In this document: positions 8,134-16,363 of the stretch, piece after piece
Layout: each line of letters opens with the position of its first letter
Position numbering within the stretch: the stretch's first letter is position 1
Source of the DNA: an uncultured Opitutaceae bacterium
GTDB lineage: Bacteria > Verrucomicrobiota > Verrucomicrobiia > Opitutales > Opitutaceae
Direction: 5' to 3'
Assembly (NCBI GenBank): GCA_903862935.1
Contig: CAIOZY010000047.1
Span: 1 to 64,000, forward strand
DNA length: 64,000 nt
Program-made: the position numbers and the translations under genes
Notes under the pieces: generated by a model
Databases searched by the model: none
What the model was told of the DNA's origin: nothing
What the model saw: only the letters and a program-made list of their open reading frames with translations

Positions 8134-8817
8134 CTAGAGGCCGACCAGCCCGCTGTTGCGCCGGATCCAGCGCTCGGCCTCGCGCCAGCCGGGGCAAACC
8201 TCCTCGACCCGGGCCCAGAACCGATTCGAGTGGTTGAGCTCCCAGAGGTGCATCAGCTCGTGCCAGATGATGTAGTCGCGCACGGACTCGGGCGTCTGGA
8301 TGAGCCTCCAGTTGAGCGACACCGTGCCCCCAGCTGAACAGGATCCCCAGCGGGAGCGTTGGTTTCGGACGGTCACGTGCTTGAGGTCCACCCGCGCCTC
8401 CGCAGCAAGCTCCCAGGCCCGCGCCGGAAGCTCGATCCGGGCCCTCCGGGCAAACTGCGCCTCGAGGATCCGCCTCAGATCTCCGTCCAGCCGGGAAACG
8501 CGGAAGACGTCGGAGGCCAGGCAGACGGCCGGGGGGCTCTCGGCGGCCACCCGGATCTCCAGCATCTGCCCGCGCCACAGGACGGGAACCCCGGGGACCC
8601 AGCTCTCCGCGGCGCGGGGCTTTTTCCTGTGGCGTTCACGGGCCCGCTCAAGCCACGCCCGGTTGAGCTCGACAAACGCCCGGGCCTCGCGCTCGGAGCC
8701 GCGGGCCGGGATCGTGGCCACGGCGACCCCGTCGCGGGTGAGGGTAAGCCGGTAGTTGCGCGCCCTGTCGCTCCTGCGGAAGACGACGTCTCCGGATGGG
8801 GCCGGCGAGCCGGTCAC
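8134..8817 (-). CDS. YgjP-like zinc metallopeptidase (DUF45)
   Basis: A 227-residue protein with the DUF45/WLM hallmarks: RWGSCSAGGTVSLNWRLI followed by a zinc motif HELMH (IIWHELMHLWELNHSNRFW), where the two His and the downstream Glu/His would bind and activate the metal. The N-terminal half is a beta-rich domain typical of YgjP. The cellular substrate is unknown for the family. It starts with GTG at 8817, and that GTGA overlaps the TGA of the upstream M28 peptidase gene, so the two are co-translated. It converges on the FKBP gene with a nine-base gap. Confidence 0.86.
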   Translation of the reverse strand: MTGSPAPSGDVVFRRSDRARNYRLTLTRDGVAVATIPARGSEREARAFVELNRAWLERARERHRKKPRAAESWVPGVPVLWRGQMLEIRVAAESPPAVCLASDVFRVSRLDGDLRRILEAQFARRARIELPARAWELAAEARVDLKHVTVRNQRSRWGSCSAGGTVSLNWRLIQTPESVRDYIIWHELMHLWELNHSNRFWARVEEVCPGWREAERWIRRNSGLVGL

Positions 8818-10178
8818 AGCGTCCGGCGGGTGGCCGGAAAGACCGCCGGGCTTGCGCGGCCAGCCGTGTCGAAGGCCTCGACCCCGAATACAGTGTTGTC
8901 CTTCGACAGTCCGGGCAGGGTGACTCGGGTCGCATCCTTAGGAAAATCGCGGGAGTGCTCCCAGAACGGAGATGTGGTCTCGCGCCAGACCACGCGGTAA
9001 CCCGCCAAGTCCGGCTCTGCGTTCGGCAGCCACCGCAGCGTTGTGTCGTTTTCGAGCCTGACAGCCTCGATCTCGACCCTCCTTGGGGGCGCCGGGGCCC
9101 GGGCAAGCGTGGCCAGCGCTGCCGCGTTTACCCGAGCAACGCTTCCAACGTAGACGAAGTCGATGAAGTCGGGCAGGTCGCCGTAAGCCACCCCTCCCTC
9201 GGTCCTCACGTTCTCATGCTCGTGCCGAAAATCCTCGGCGGGCTCGGTGAAGCGGACCGCTGGGAAACCCTGGTCAAGGAAGGACAGGTGGTCGCCCCCG
9301 CGCATGTAGCGGTCGTTGCGGTAGATGACCCGCACGGCCATCGACGGAACATAGGCAGCCGCGCAATCCTTGATGAAGCGAGCCAGCTCGCGGGCCGGCG
9401 AGTCGTTCTCCCCCCCGGCCCGTATCCTCTGGATCCAGTCCTCGTCCAGGGCCGCCGGCGGGGGAACCCCCTGCGCAAACACCCGGACGGTGTCTCGGTC
9501 TACCGCGCCGTTGGGCGAATGGGTGTTGCCGACAATGTCGTTGCTGAGGACGCCAGCGATGTTGCGGCCCTGGGCTCGGGCCTGGGCGGCCCAGTGCGCC
9601 GAGCCGAGGAGCGCCTGTTCCTCGCCCGAGAAGGCGATGAACACCAGGGTTGCCGGGAACTCGTAGTGGGACAGCACCCGGGCAGACTCGAGCACGACCG
9701 CGACTCCGGAGGCATCGTCGTTGGCGCCCGGGGCGGCGCTCTCCGAGTCCATGACGCTCCTGGGCATGGAATCATAGTGGGCGCACAGCACGTAGACGCG
9801 GGGGGCCGACTCGGGGCGCGAGCCCGGCAGGGTGGCCACGACGTTGGAGATCATGACGGGCCGCGGGACTCGCGGGGCCAGCGGCGCCTGCCGGAATTCG
9901 TCGGTCTCGACCCGGAGCCGGCCGCCCGCTCCCGCGGACACCCGCTCAAACTCCGCCCGGATCCAAGCCCCGGCGCCGCCGACCCCGTCGCCGCTGGGAA
10001 GCGGGTCGGACAGGGTGTGGCGCGTCTTGAAGCTGGACAGAACGAAGATGGAACGCTGGATGCGCTCCGCAGAGATTTCCGAGATCATCCGCGCAATTTC
10101 CGGGTCGGGTGGGGCCGCTCCGGCCGGCACCAATAACAAGGCGGCCAAGGCCGCCGCTCCGGCAAACAGGGGTCGCAT
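8814..10178 (-). CDS. Secreted M28-family zinc aminopeptidase with C-terminal beta-sandwich
   Basis: A 454-residue exported peptidase. A signal peptide (MRPLFAGAAALAALLLVPAGAA) is followed by the M28 domain, with all five expected zinc ligands visible in order: His of LCAHYDSM, Asp of GANDDASG, Glu in SGEEQAL, Asp in LSNDIVGN, and His in GGDHLSFLDQGFPAVRF. The last 85 or so residues (from PPRRVEIEAVRLEN) look like a fibronectin type III-like domain. The likely role is trimming peptides in the periplasm or outside the cell. ATG 10178 was chosen because it gives a proper signal peptide; an in-frame start 18 codons upstream does not. It is divergent from rpmH across 102 bases. Confidence 0.9.
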   Translation of the reverse strand: MRPLFAGAAALAALLLVPAGAAPPDPEIARMISEISAERIQRSIFVLSSFKTRHTLSDPLPSGDGVGGAGAWIRAEFERVSAGAGGRLRVETDEFRQAPLAPRVPRPVMISNVVATLPGSRPESAPRVYVLCAHYDSMPRSVMDSESAAPGANDDASGVAVVLESARVLSHYEFPATLVFIAFSGEEQALLGSAHWAAQARAQGRNIAGVLSNDIVGNTHSPNGAVDRDTVRVFAQGVPPPAALDEDWIQRIRAGGENDSPARELARFIKDCAAAYVPSMAVRVIYRNDRYMRGGDHLSFLDQGFPAVRFTEPAEDFRHEHENVRTEGGVAYGDLPDFIDFVYVGSVARVNAAALATLARAPAPPRRVEIEAVRLENDTTLRWLPNAEPDLAGYRVVWRETTSPFWEHSRDFPKDATRVTLPGLSKDNTVFGVEAFDTAGRASPAVFPATRRTL

Positions 10179-10280
10179 ACCTCGCAGGATTGAGCCCGGG
10201 CGGGGCCTGGAGTCAAACCTCCGCCTTGACACCCCCGTCCCGATGAGGCACTTCCGTCAACCCTTAACCGCTCACAACCC

Positions 10281-10418
10281 ATGAAGCCTACCTTTCGCCC
10301 GCACCGCAAGAAACGCGTCCGCCGCATTGGATTTCGCGCCCGCATGGCAACCCGCGGTGGCCGCAAGGCGCTGGCTGCCCGGCGCCGCAAGGGTCGCAAG
10401 CGGTTGACTGTCGCCTGA
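10281..10418 (+). CDS. rpmH: 50S ribosomal protein L34
   Basis: A 45-residue, very basic ribosomal protein. It begins [18 protein letters not shown] and contains the conserved [20 protein letters not shown] block, matching L34 along its whole length. The TGA is at 10416-10418 and rnpA starts 14 bases later, the usual rpmH-rnpA order. A TTGACA at 10226-10231 may be part of its promoter, but I do not see a convincing -10 element. Confidence 0.96.
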   Translation: MKPTFRPHRKKRVRRIGFRARMATRGGRKALAARRRKGRKRLTVA

Positions 10419-10432
10419 TTGCGTCGTCGCCC

Positions 10433-10786
10433 ATGCGATTCCGCCCTGAGCAGCACCTGAGCCGCCAGAGCGACATCCGCGCCGTCCGCGAGCGGGGCGT
10501 GCGCCGGGACTGCCGCGCCTTCACCCTTTGGAGCCTGAGGCGCCCGGAGGCGGGAACCACCAAACCCCGCATTTGCACGGCCGCCTCGGCGGCGGCCGTC
10601 GGGGGGGCTATTTTGCGCAACCGGGCCAAACGCCGCCTCCGCGAGGTGTTCCGCAAGCACCAGCAGGAACTTCCCCCGGGGGTCGATCTGCTTGTCTCCG
10701 CCCGGGCCGCCGTAAACCGGTGGCCGTATGCGGAACTGGAGCAGAAATTTGTCGAAGCCTGCCGTCATATCGGCTCATCCTCCTGA
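10433..10786 (+). CDS. rnpA: Ribonuclease P protein component
   Basis: The 117-residue protein subunit of RNase P, which with the catalytic RNA matures tRNA 5' ends. The family signature [13 protein letters not shown] lies at about residues 61-73, followed by [19 protein letters not shown]. The N-terminal [21 protein letters not shown] matches the usual RnpA start, with R-x-x-x-F-x-x-V replaced by a looser version. Length is standard. It sits between rpmH and yidD with two bases to the next start. The RNase P RNA gene is not in this window. Confidence 0.94.
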   Translation: MRFRPEQHLSRQSDIRAVRERGVRRDCRAFTLWSLRRPEAGTTKPRICTAASAAAVGGAILRNRAKRRLREVFRKHQQELPPGVDLLVSARAAVNRWPYAELEQKFVEACRHIGSSS

Positions 10787-10788
10787 GC

Positions 10789-11100
10789 ATGCCTAGGAAA
10801 TCATCGCCCGTTGCGGCCCTGGCGGGGCTGCCCGGAACCCTTCTGGTTGGGGTGATCCGGCTGTACCAGACGCTGGTTTCCCCGGTCCTGCCGCTATTGG
10901 CCCCGACCTGCGGGTGCCGCTTCACCCCGAGTTGCTCCCACTACGCCGCGGAGGCTGTGGCCCGGCACGGCGCCCTCGCCGGAACCTGGCTTGCGCTCAA
11001 GCGCCTCGCCCGGTGCCATCCTCTCCATCCGGGAGGCCTAGATCCGGTGCCCGCCCCCCGGACCGTCGGCCGCCTGCGCTGCACCCGCGCGAACCCCTAA
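10789..11100 (+). CDS. yidD: Membrane protein insertion efficiency factor YidD
   Basis: A 103-residue YidD-family protein that helps YidC insert membrane proteins at the cytoplasmic face. The amphipathic N-terminal helix leads to [13 protein letters not shown], then the Cys-containing core [21 protein letters not shown] and the conserved [19 protein letters not shown]. All are family hallmarks. It starts at ATG 10789, two bases after the rnpA stop, and yidC follows after 12 bases, the standard gene order. Confidence 0.94.
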   Translation: MPRKSSPVAALAGLPGTLLVGVIRLYQTLVSPVLPLLAPTCGCRFTPSCSHYAAEAVARHGALAGTWLALKRLARCHPLHPGGLDPVPAPRTVGRLRCTRANP

Positions 11101-11112
11101 AGACCCTTTCCT

Positions 11113-12891
11113 GTGGACAAGAAGAACACCTTCATCGGCCTAGCCCTGATCGTAGCCGCCATCGCGAGCCTGTGGGTCAGCATGCGCTACTCGCCCCAGC
11201 GGCCGGCAACTCCGGCCGCCGTCAGGCAGGCCGTGGCCCAGCAGCAGACCGCCCCCGCCGCCGGCGCGGCGCCCCAGTCGCTCAGGGACGCCGCCCCCGA
11301 GGCGGAGTTTGCGGCCGCCCACGTCGACCACGCCGGCGCGAAGATCACCCTCCTTGAGAACGATTTTGTTCAGGTCCGCCTGACCGACTTCGGCGGAGCG
11401 ATCCGCGACGTGGCCCTGAAACAGTACCCGCTCACGCGCGGGGCCTCGCAACCCACGGTCTTCAACGAGATGCACGCGGACCCGATGCTCGCGCTGGTCG
11501 ACTTCCCCGGGTTCGACCGCTCCACCCGCTTCCAGCTCGTGTCCCAGTCGGCCACCGAGGTGGTCTATCGCGCCTCGGTCGCCAACCGCCTGGAGGTCAC
11601 CCACCGGTATGTGCTCTCGCCGAACGCCTCCGACTCGGCCGACCCCTACCAGATCCGCACCGAGACCACGTTTCGCAACCTGACCGGCCAGCCCTCCACT
11701 CCGATGACCGTGTCGGTGGCCCTTGGGACCGCGGCGCCGTTCGACGCCCTGGACAACGGACTGCTCCTTGCAACCGGCTACTCCGACGGCAAGCACCAGA
11801 ACTTCATCCCCAGGCACAAGCTGGAGGCCAGCGGCGGCTTCCTCGGCTTCAGCGCGCACGACGCCGTACCCTCGATCGAGACCCCGGGACCCGTCGTCTG
11901 GGGGGCGGTGAGCAACCGGTTCTTCGCCGCAATTCTCACCCCGGACCAGCCCGGCGCGAGCCTGGTAACCCGGCGCGTTAAGCTCCTGACGGAGCTCCCC
12001 GACACCGCCACCACCGCCTACGGCATCACCGAGGATGTCCGGCTCGAGGTCCCCGGCCTCGCCGCGGGCGCCTCGGCCACCATTGGGGGGGGCCTCTACG
12101 TGGGCCCGAAGGAGTACCACCGGCTCTCCAATTCGGACGTGTTCAAGGCCGATCAGGACAAGATCATGCAGTTTGGGATGTTCAAGTTTTTCAGCGCCCT
12201 GCTGCTCACGCTGATGACCTGGATCCACTCCTTCGTGCCGAACTGGGGAACAGCCATCGTCTGCACGACGCTGACCCTGAAGATCATCTTCCTGCCGCTC
12301 ACGATCGCCGCCTCCCGCTCGGCCAAGCGCATGCAGAAGATCCAGCCGCAGCTGAAAGCCCTTAACGAGAAGTACAAGGACAACCCCCAGAAGAAAAACA
12401 CGGCGACGATGGAGCTGTTCAAGGAGCACAAGGTGAACCCGATGGGCGGGTGCCTGCCGCTGCTGATCACCTTCCCGTTCTTCATCGGGTTCTTCTCCAT
12501 GCTGCAGAGCACCGCCGAGCTGCGCTTCGCCCCCTTCCTGTGGGCGACGGACCTGTCGATGCCCGACACAGTCGGACACATCTTTGGGATCCCGATCAAT
12601 GTCCTGCCCATCCTGCTCGGGATCACCTCATTCATGCAGATGCGGATGATTCCGCAGCCGACCATGGACAACGCCCAGGCAAAGATGATGATGTTCACGC
12701 CGATCATCTTCCTGGTCATCTGCTACAGCTACTCCTGCGCGCTGTCGCTGTACTCCACGACCAACGGAATCTTCACGATCATCCAGCAGCTCGTCATCAA
12801 CCGCATGAAGGGAGACGGCGACCCGGCCTCCGCGGCCCCCTCCCCCGGCGGCAAGCCCCTAAAGAACGTCACCCCACCAAAGAAGAGATGA
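11113..12891 (+). CDS. yidC: Membrane protein insertase YidC
   Basis: A 592-residue inner-membrane insertase of the Gram-negative type. The first membrane span is about residues 7-24, followed by a large periplasmic domain up to about residue 345. The conserved insertase core then carries five spans: FKFFSALLLTLMTWIHSFVP, a cytoplasmic helical hairpin with AKRMQKIQPQLKALNEKYKD, NPMGGCLPLLITFPFFIGFF, and further hydrophobic stretches around residues 490-560. The start is GTG at 11113. It lies downstream of rpmH-rnpA-yidD and six bases before yebC. The tail after the last span is Ser/Pro/Lys-rich, as usual. Confidence 0.96.
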   Translation: MDKKNTFIGLALIVAAIASLWVSMRYSPQRPATPAAVRQAVAQQQTAPAAGAAPQSLRDAAPEAEFAAAHVDHAGAKITLLENDFVQVRLTDFGGAIRDVALKQYPLTRGASQPTVFNEMHADPMLALVDFPGFDRSTRFQLVSQSATEVVYRASVANRLEVTHRYVLSPNASDSADPYQIRTETTFRNLTGQPSTPMTVSVALGTAAPFDALDNGLLLATGYSDGKHQNFIPRHKLEASGGFLGFSAHDAVPSIETPGPVVWGAVSNRFFAAILTPDQPGASLVTRRVKLLTELPDTATTAYGITEDVRLEVPGLAAGASATIGGGLYVGPKEYHRLSNSDVFKADQDKIMQFGMFKFFSALLLTLMTWIHSFVPNWGTAIVCTTLTLKIIFLPLTIAASRSAKRMQKIQPQLKALNEKYKDNPQKKNTATMELFKEHKVNPMGGCLPLLITFPFFIGFFSMLQSTAELRFAPFLWATDLSMPDTVGHIFGIPINVLPILLGITSFMQMRMIPQPTMDNAQAKMMMFTPIIFLVICYSYSCALSLYSTTNGIFTIIQQLVINRMKGDGDPASAAPSPGGKPLKNVTPPKKR

Positions 12892-12897
12892 GCCACC

Positions 12898-13644
12898 ATG
12901 GCCGGCCACAGCAAATGGGCTAAGGTCAAGCGCATCAAGGCGGTCAAGGATCCGCGCCGGAGCAAAGTCTTCAGCCGGCTGTCCCGGGACATCACGATCA
13001 CCGCCAGGGGCGGCGGCGGGGACCCCGCCATGAACCCGCGCCTGCGCACAATCCTGATGAAGGCCAGGGACGCCAACATGCCCGCCGACAACATCGAGCG
13101 GGCGATCAAGAAGGGCACGGGGGAGCTGCCGGGCGTCGTCTTTGAGGAGGCCCTCTACGAGGGCTACGCCCCGGGCGGGGTGGCGATGATTGTCAAGGTT
13201 ACGACCGACAACAAAAACCGCGCCGCCTCCGAGGTGCGCAGCGTCTTCACCCGCTTCGGCGGGCACCTGGCGGGCGCCGGGGCAGTGGCCTTCCAGTTTG
13301 TCCATTCGGGCCAGTTCCTCGTGGGAAAGGACCAGGCGGCCGAGGATTCCATCATGGAAGCGGCCCTGGAGGCCGGGGCCGACGACGTCATCACCACAGC
13401 CGACGGCTACGAGGTGCGCTGCTCGGTGGCCTTTTTCGACAAGGTCGCCCAAGCCCTCGAGCAGAGGAAGATCAAGCCGGAGAGCGCCGAGATCGCCTAC
13501 ATTCCGGTGAACACCGTCGCCCTGACAGACCTGGACGCGGTCCGCAGCTTCCTCAAGCTTCACGAGGCGATCGAGGAATTGGAGGACGTCCAGCAGATCT
13601 TCTCCAACGAGGAAATCGATGACGCGCTCGCCGCGGAAGCCTGA
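12898..13644 (+). CDS. YebC/PmpR-family regulator or translation factor
   Basis: A 248-residue protein starting MAGHSKWAKVKRIKAVKDPRRSKVF, the near-invariant YebC opening (usually MAGHSKWANIKHRK). It also has the RDANMPADNIERAIKKGTG block and EGYAPGGVAMIV. YebC proteins were described as DNA-binding regulators, and some act in translation of proline stretches; the sequence does not decide between these. The WAKVKRIK variant in place of WANIKHRK is a small oddity. It probably shares a transcript with yidC, six bases upstream. Confidence 0.93.
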   Translation: MAGHSKWAKVKRIKAVKDPRRSKVFSRLSRDITITARGGGGDPAMNPRLRTILMKARDANMPADNIERAIKKGTGELPGVVFEEALYEGYAPGGVAMIVKVTTDNKNRAASEVRSVFTRFGGHLAGAGAVAFQFVHSGQFLVGKDQAAEDSIMEAALEAGADDVITTADGYEVRCSVAFFDKVAQALEQRKIKPESAEIAYIPVNTVALTDLDAVRSFLKLHEAIEELEDVQQIFSNEEIDDALAAEA

Positions 13645-13660
13645 AGCCTCGAACCGACCC

Positions 13661-14854
13661 ATGACCGACGACGTCGAGCTGACAGCAAGTCGCGGGGCCG
13701 GGCCGCGCCATCTGGCGCCGGACGACGTGGGGCTTGTCCAGCCGCGCGACTTTGTCCACGCGGCCCCGTTCGAGTTCACAAGCGGCCAGACGTTGCCCGG
13801 TTTCACGCTTCGCTACGAGACGTACGGCTCCCTGAACGAGGCGCGCGACAACACCGTCCTGATCTGCCACGCCCTAAGCGGGGACCACCACTGCGCGGGC
13901 TGGCACTCGCCCGAAGACCGCAAACCCGGCTGGTGGAACAACCTGATCGGACCCGGCAAGGCCGTCGACACGGGCCGCTTCTTTGTCGTCTGCGCCAACG
14001 TCCTGGGCGGATGCCAGGGCTCGACGGGGCCTTCCTCGGCGGACCCGGCGACCGGCCGGCCCTACGGGATCTCGTTCCCAGACCTGACGGTTCGCGACAT
14101 CGTCCTGTCCCAAAAACTCCTCCTCGATCACCTCGGGGTGTCAAAGCTCCACGCGGCGATCGGCGGCTCCATGGGGGGCATGACGGCGGTCCTCTTTGCG
14201 ATCGAGTTTCCCTCGTTTGTTCGCCGCGTCGTGGCGATGGCAACGACCTCCCGGGAAGGAGCCCAGGCAATCGCCTTCAACGAGGTCGGCCGCCAGGCCA
14301 TCATGCAGGACCCGGCATGGGCCAAGGGGGACTACCCGCGGGACGGCGGACCGCGCGTGGGTCTGGCCATAGCCCGGATGATGGCCCACATCACGTACCT
14401 GAGCGACGCCTCCATGGACCGCAAATTCGGCAGGAGACTGACCCAGCAGGCCCCGGGGTCCGAGGGTTCCTTCGACGTCCATTTCGAGGTTGAAAGCTAC
14501 CTGAGGTACCAGGGGCAGAGCTTCATCAACCGCTTCGACGCAAACTCCTACCTGTACATCACGCGCGCCCTGGACCAGTTCGACCTCGTGCAGGCGTACG
14601 GCTCCCTCGAGCGGGCGTTCGGCCCCGTGGAGGCGGAGTCCCTGGTGGTCGGCTTCGCGAGCGACTGGCTGTTCCCCCCGGAGCAGAACCGGCAGATGGC
14701 GCTTGCTCTGCTCAGGTCGGGCAAGCGGGCAAGCTACGCCGAGCTTGCGACCGACCTGGGGCACGACTCGTTCCTGCTGGAGAGTGAGGGCCTGTACGCT
14801 CTCGTGCGGGGATTCCTCGAGCGCGGCCCCGGCGGAGCGCCGACCCAGGCCTGA
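13661..14854 (+). CDS. metX: Homoserine O-acetyltransferase
   Basis: A 397-residue alpha/beta-hydrolase-fold enzyme that acylates homoserine for methionine synthesis in the cytosol. The nucleophile elbow is GGSMGGM near residue 165. The Asp of GFASDWLFPP and the His of LGHDSFLLE complete the triad. SGDHHCAGWHSPEDRKPGWWNNLIGPGK is split by typical insertions of the family. Acetyl versus succinyl donor cannot be assigned safely from this. I start at 13661, 16 bases after yebC; a longer in-frame start would overlap yebC. The stop overlaps the metW start (TGATG). Confidence 0.92.
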   Translation: MTDDVELTASRGAGPRHLAPDDVGLVQPRDFVHAAPFEFTSGQTLPGFTLRYETYGSLNEARDNTVLICHALSGDHHCAGWHSPEDRKPGWWNNLIGPGKAVDTGRFFVVCANVLGGCQGSTGPSSADPATGRPYGISFPDLTVRDIVLSQKLLLDHLGVSKLHAAIGGSMGGMTAVLFAIEFPSFVRRVVAMATTSREGAQAIAFNEVGRQAIMQDPAWAKGDYPRDGGPRVGLAIARMMAHITYLSDASMDRKFGRRLTQQAPGSEGSFDVHFEVESYLRYQGQSFINRFDANSYLYITRALDQFDLVQAYGSLERAFGPVEAESLVVGFASDWLFPPEQNRQMALALLRSGKRASYAELATDLGHDSFLLESEGLYALVRGFLERGPGGAPTQA

Positions 14855-15477
14855 TGGAACCCATGGAAAAACACGTCGAAAAGCGCACGGTCGACATGCG
14901 GGTCATCGGCGACTGGGTCGAGCCCCGCGCCCGGGTCTGCGACCTGGGCTGCGGCCAAGGGCAGCTCCTGGACTACCTCGCCCAGTCCAAGGGGGTGCGG
15001 GCCCTCGGAGTGGACCTGGATTTTGCGAAGGTGGCCTCCTGCGTCCGACGCGGAGTCGACGCCTACCAGGGCGACATGACCACCTTCCTCAAGGCTTTCC
15101 CCGACGGCCACTTCGACCGGATCATATGCTCGCGGACCGTGCAGGAGCTGAACGACCCGGCCGAGGTGATCCTCGAGGCGCTGCGCGCCGGCAGGTTCGT
15201 GACCGTCGGCTTCGTCAACCACGGCTTCTGGAAGAACCGGATCCACACCCTGGTGAGGGGCCGCAAGGTGCGCAACGCCGTCTACCCGACGTCCTGGTTC
15301 GAGAGCAGGCCCGCCAACCCGGTCACGATCGCCGACTTCGAGGACTTTTGCCGGCTGAAGTCGATCCGGATCGCCCGCCGCGTGCTGCTGCTGGGCGACT
15401 GGAAGACGCCGTGCCCGGCCTTTCCAAACCTTCTGGCAGGCTACGCCCTTTACGACCTGACCCGCGGGCCAGCCTAA
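14854..15477 (+). CDS. metW: Methionine biosynthesis protein MetW
   Basis: A 207-residue class I SAM-dependent methyltransferase-like protein. Motif I is CDLGCGQGQLL near residue 33, with GVDLDFAKVASCVRRGVDAYQGD after it and NHGFWKNR later. MetW is usually encoded directly after metX and is required, with it, for the acylation step in several Gram-negatives; the TGATG junction (one shared base) fits this pairing. The 3' 155 bases are antisense to the tail of prmB. Confidence 0.92.
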   Translation: MEPMEKHVEKRTVDMRVIGDWVEPRARVCDLGCGQGQLLDYLAQSKGVRALGVDLDFAKVASCVRRGVDAYQGDMTTFLKAFPDGHFDRIICSRTVQELNDPAEVILEALRAGRFVTVGFVNHGFWKNRIHTLVRGRKVRNAVYPTSWFESRPANPVTIADFEDFCRLKSIRIARRVLLLGDWKTPCPAFPNLLAGYALYDLTRGPA

Positions 15478-16363
15478 AGCCCTCGATCAGGCACACGCAG
15501 TCGGTTCCGTCGGCAGTGCGGAGCCAGCGGGGCTTCAGCTCCGAAAACTCGCGGTCTACCGCCTCGCGCAGGCCCCCGACCTCGATCAGAACTCGCCCCC
15601 CCGACTCCAGCCGGTGAGCCGCCTGGTCCAGGAGCTTGCGGATGACATCCAGGCCGTCGGCCCCGCCGTCCAGCGCCATGCGGGGCTCGCGCTGGAACTC
15701 CTCGGGCAGCCCGTCGACAATCGCAGTCGGCTCGTAGGGCGGGTTGCTCACGATCAGTCCGTAGCGCGCGAGAGGAACCGCGTCGAAAACGTCGCTTTGG
15801 TGAAGGTGCACACGCTTCGACAGCCCGTGGTCGCGCACGTTCGCCCGGGCGACCTCGAGGGCGTCCTTCGACAGCTCGATTGCGTCCACGTCGGCCTCGG
15901 GGTAGCGGAGGGCGAGCAGGACCGCGAGGCATCCCGAGCCCGTGCACACGTCGGCTATCCGCCCCCGGACGGGCCCCAGCCTAGGGATGATCTCGACGAA
16001 GTAGCTGCGGGGTATAATGACCCTCGGGTCGACCCGGAACTTGTGGCCGCCGAGCCAGGCCTCGCCGGTCAGGTAGGCCGCAGGAACCCGCTCCAGGATC
16101 CGCCGCCCAAGCGCCTTCTCCACGGCGGCCTGCTCGGAGCGCGTGAGCGTGCGCTCCAGCACGCCCTCATCCGAGTCAAGGGGAAGCCCGAGGGTACTCA
16201 AAAGGAGGTACAGGGCCTCGTCGTGGGCGTCGGCCGCGACCTGGCCCAGCGCCAGGCCCTCCTCGGCGTAGCGCGTCTCGGCCCAGGCAAGCCAGCCGCC
16301 GAGCGTCTCGGGGCGCCCCGCGGGCTCAGAGGGGCTTTTTGGCTTCGGGCGCGGCGGGGACAT
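15323..16363 (-). CDS. prmB: Ribosomal protein L3 glutamine methyltransferase (PrmB/HemK family), extended C-terminus
   Basis: A 346-residue N5-glutamine methyltransferase. The SAM motif is IADVCTGSGCLAVLLALRYP near residue 138 and the catalytic NPPY lies in YGLIVSNPPYEPT. The regular fold ends near CVCLIEGF at about residue 296. About 50 more residues follow (R/G/S/P-rich, with no visible fold), entirely encoded on the strand opposite the end of metW. At the junction GGCTTTAGG, a TAG lies out of frame, so a one-base shift would end the protein there. The start at 16363 overlaps the rhomboid-like gene by 38 bases. PrmB methylates Gln in L3 in E. coli; PrmC is less likely given length and motifs. 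Confidence 0.85.
   Translation of the reverse strand: MSPPRPKPKSPSEPAGRPETLGGWLAWAETRYAEEGLALGQVAADAHDEALYLLLSTLGLPLDSDEGVLERTLTRSEQAAVEKALGRRILERVPAAYLTGEAWLGGHKFRVDPRVIIPRSYFVEIIPRLGPVRGRIADVCTGSGCLAVLLALRYPEADVDAIELSKDALEVARANVRDHGLSKRVHLHQSDVFDAVPLARYGLIVSNPPYEPTAIVDGLPEEFQREPRMALDGGADGLDVIRKLLDQAAHRLESGGRVLIEVGGLREAVDREFSELKPRWLRTADGTDCVCLIEGFRLARGSGRKGRSLPEGLERPGTASSSRPAAARGGRSGSTSAGKSPRSRRS

Noticed and set aside
8796-10136. Plus-strand open frame opposite the M28 peptidase gene
   Set aside because: No signal peptide or domain; the minus strand shows all five zinc ligands and a signal peptide.
10179-10280. oriC next to rpmH-rnpA
   Set aside because: This gene pair is often near dnaA/oriC, but I see no clear cluster of DnaA boxes (TTATCCACA-like), no AT-rich stretch, and no dnaA or dnaN in the window.
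11140-12579. Long minus-strand open frame (479 codons) opposite yidC
   Set aside because: It lacks any recognisable domain, is rich in residues typical of high-GC antisense frames, and yidC on the plus strand has full-length motifs.
13645-13660. SAM riboswitch ahead of metX
   Set aside because: The gap after yebC is only 16 bases, too short for any riboswitch.
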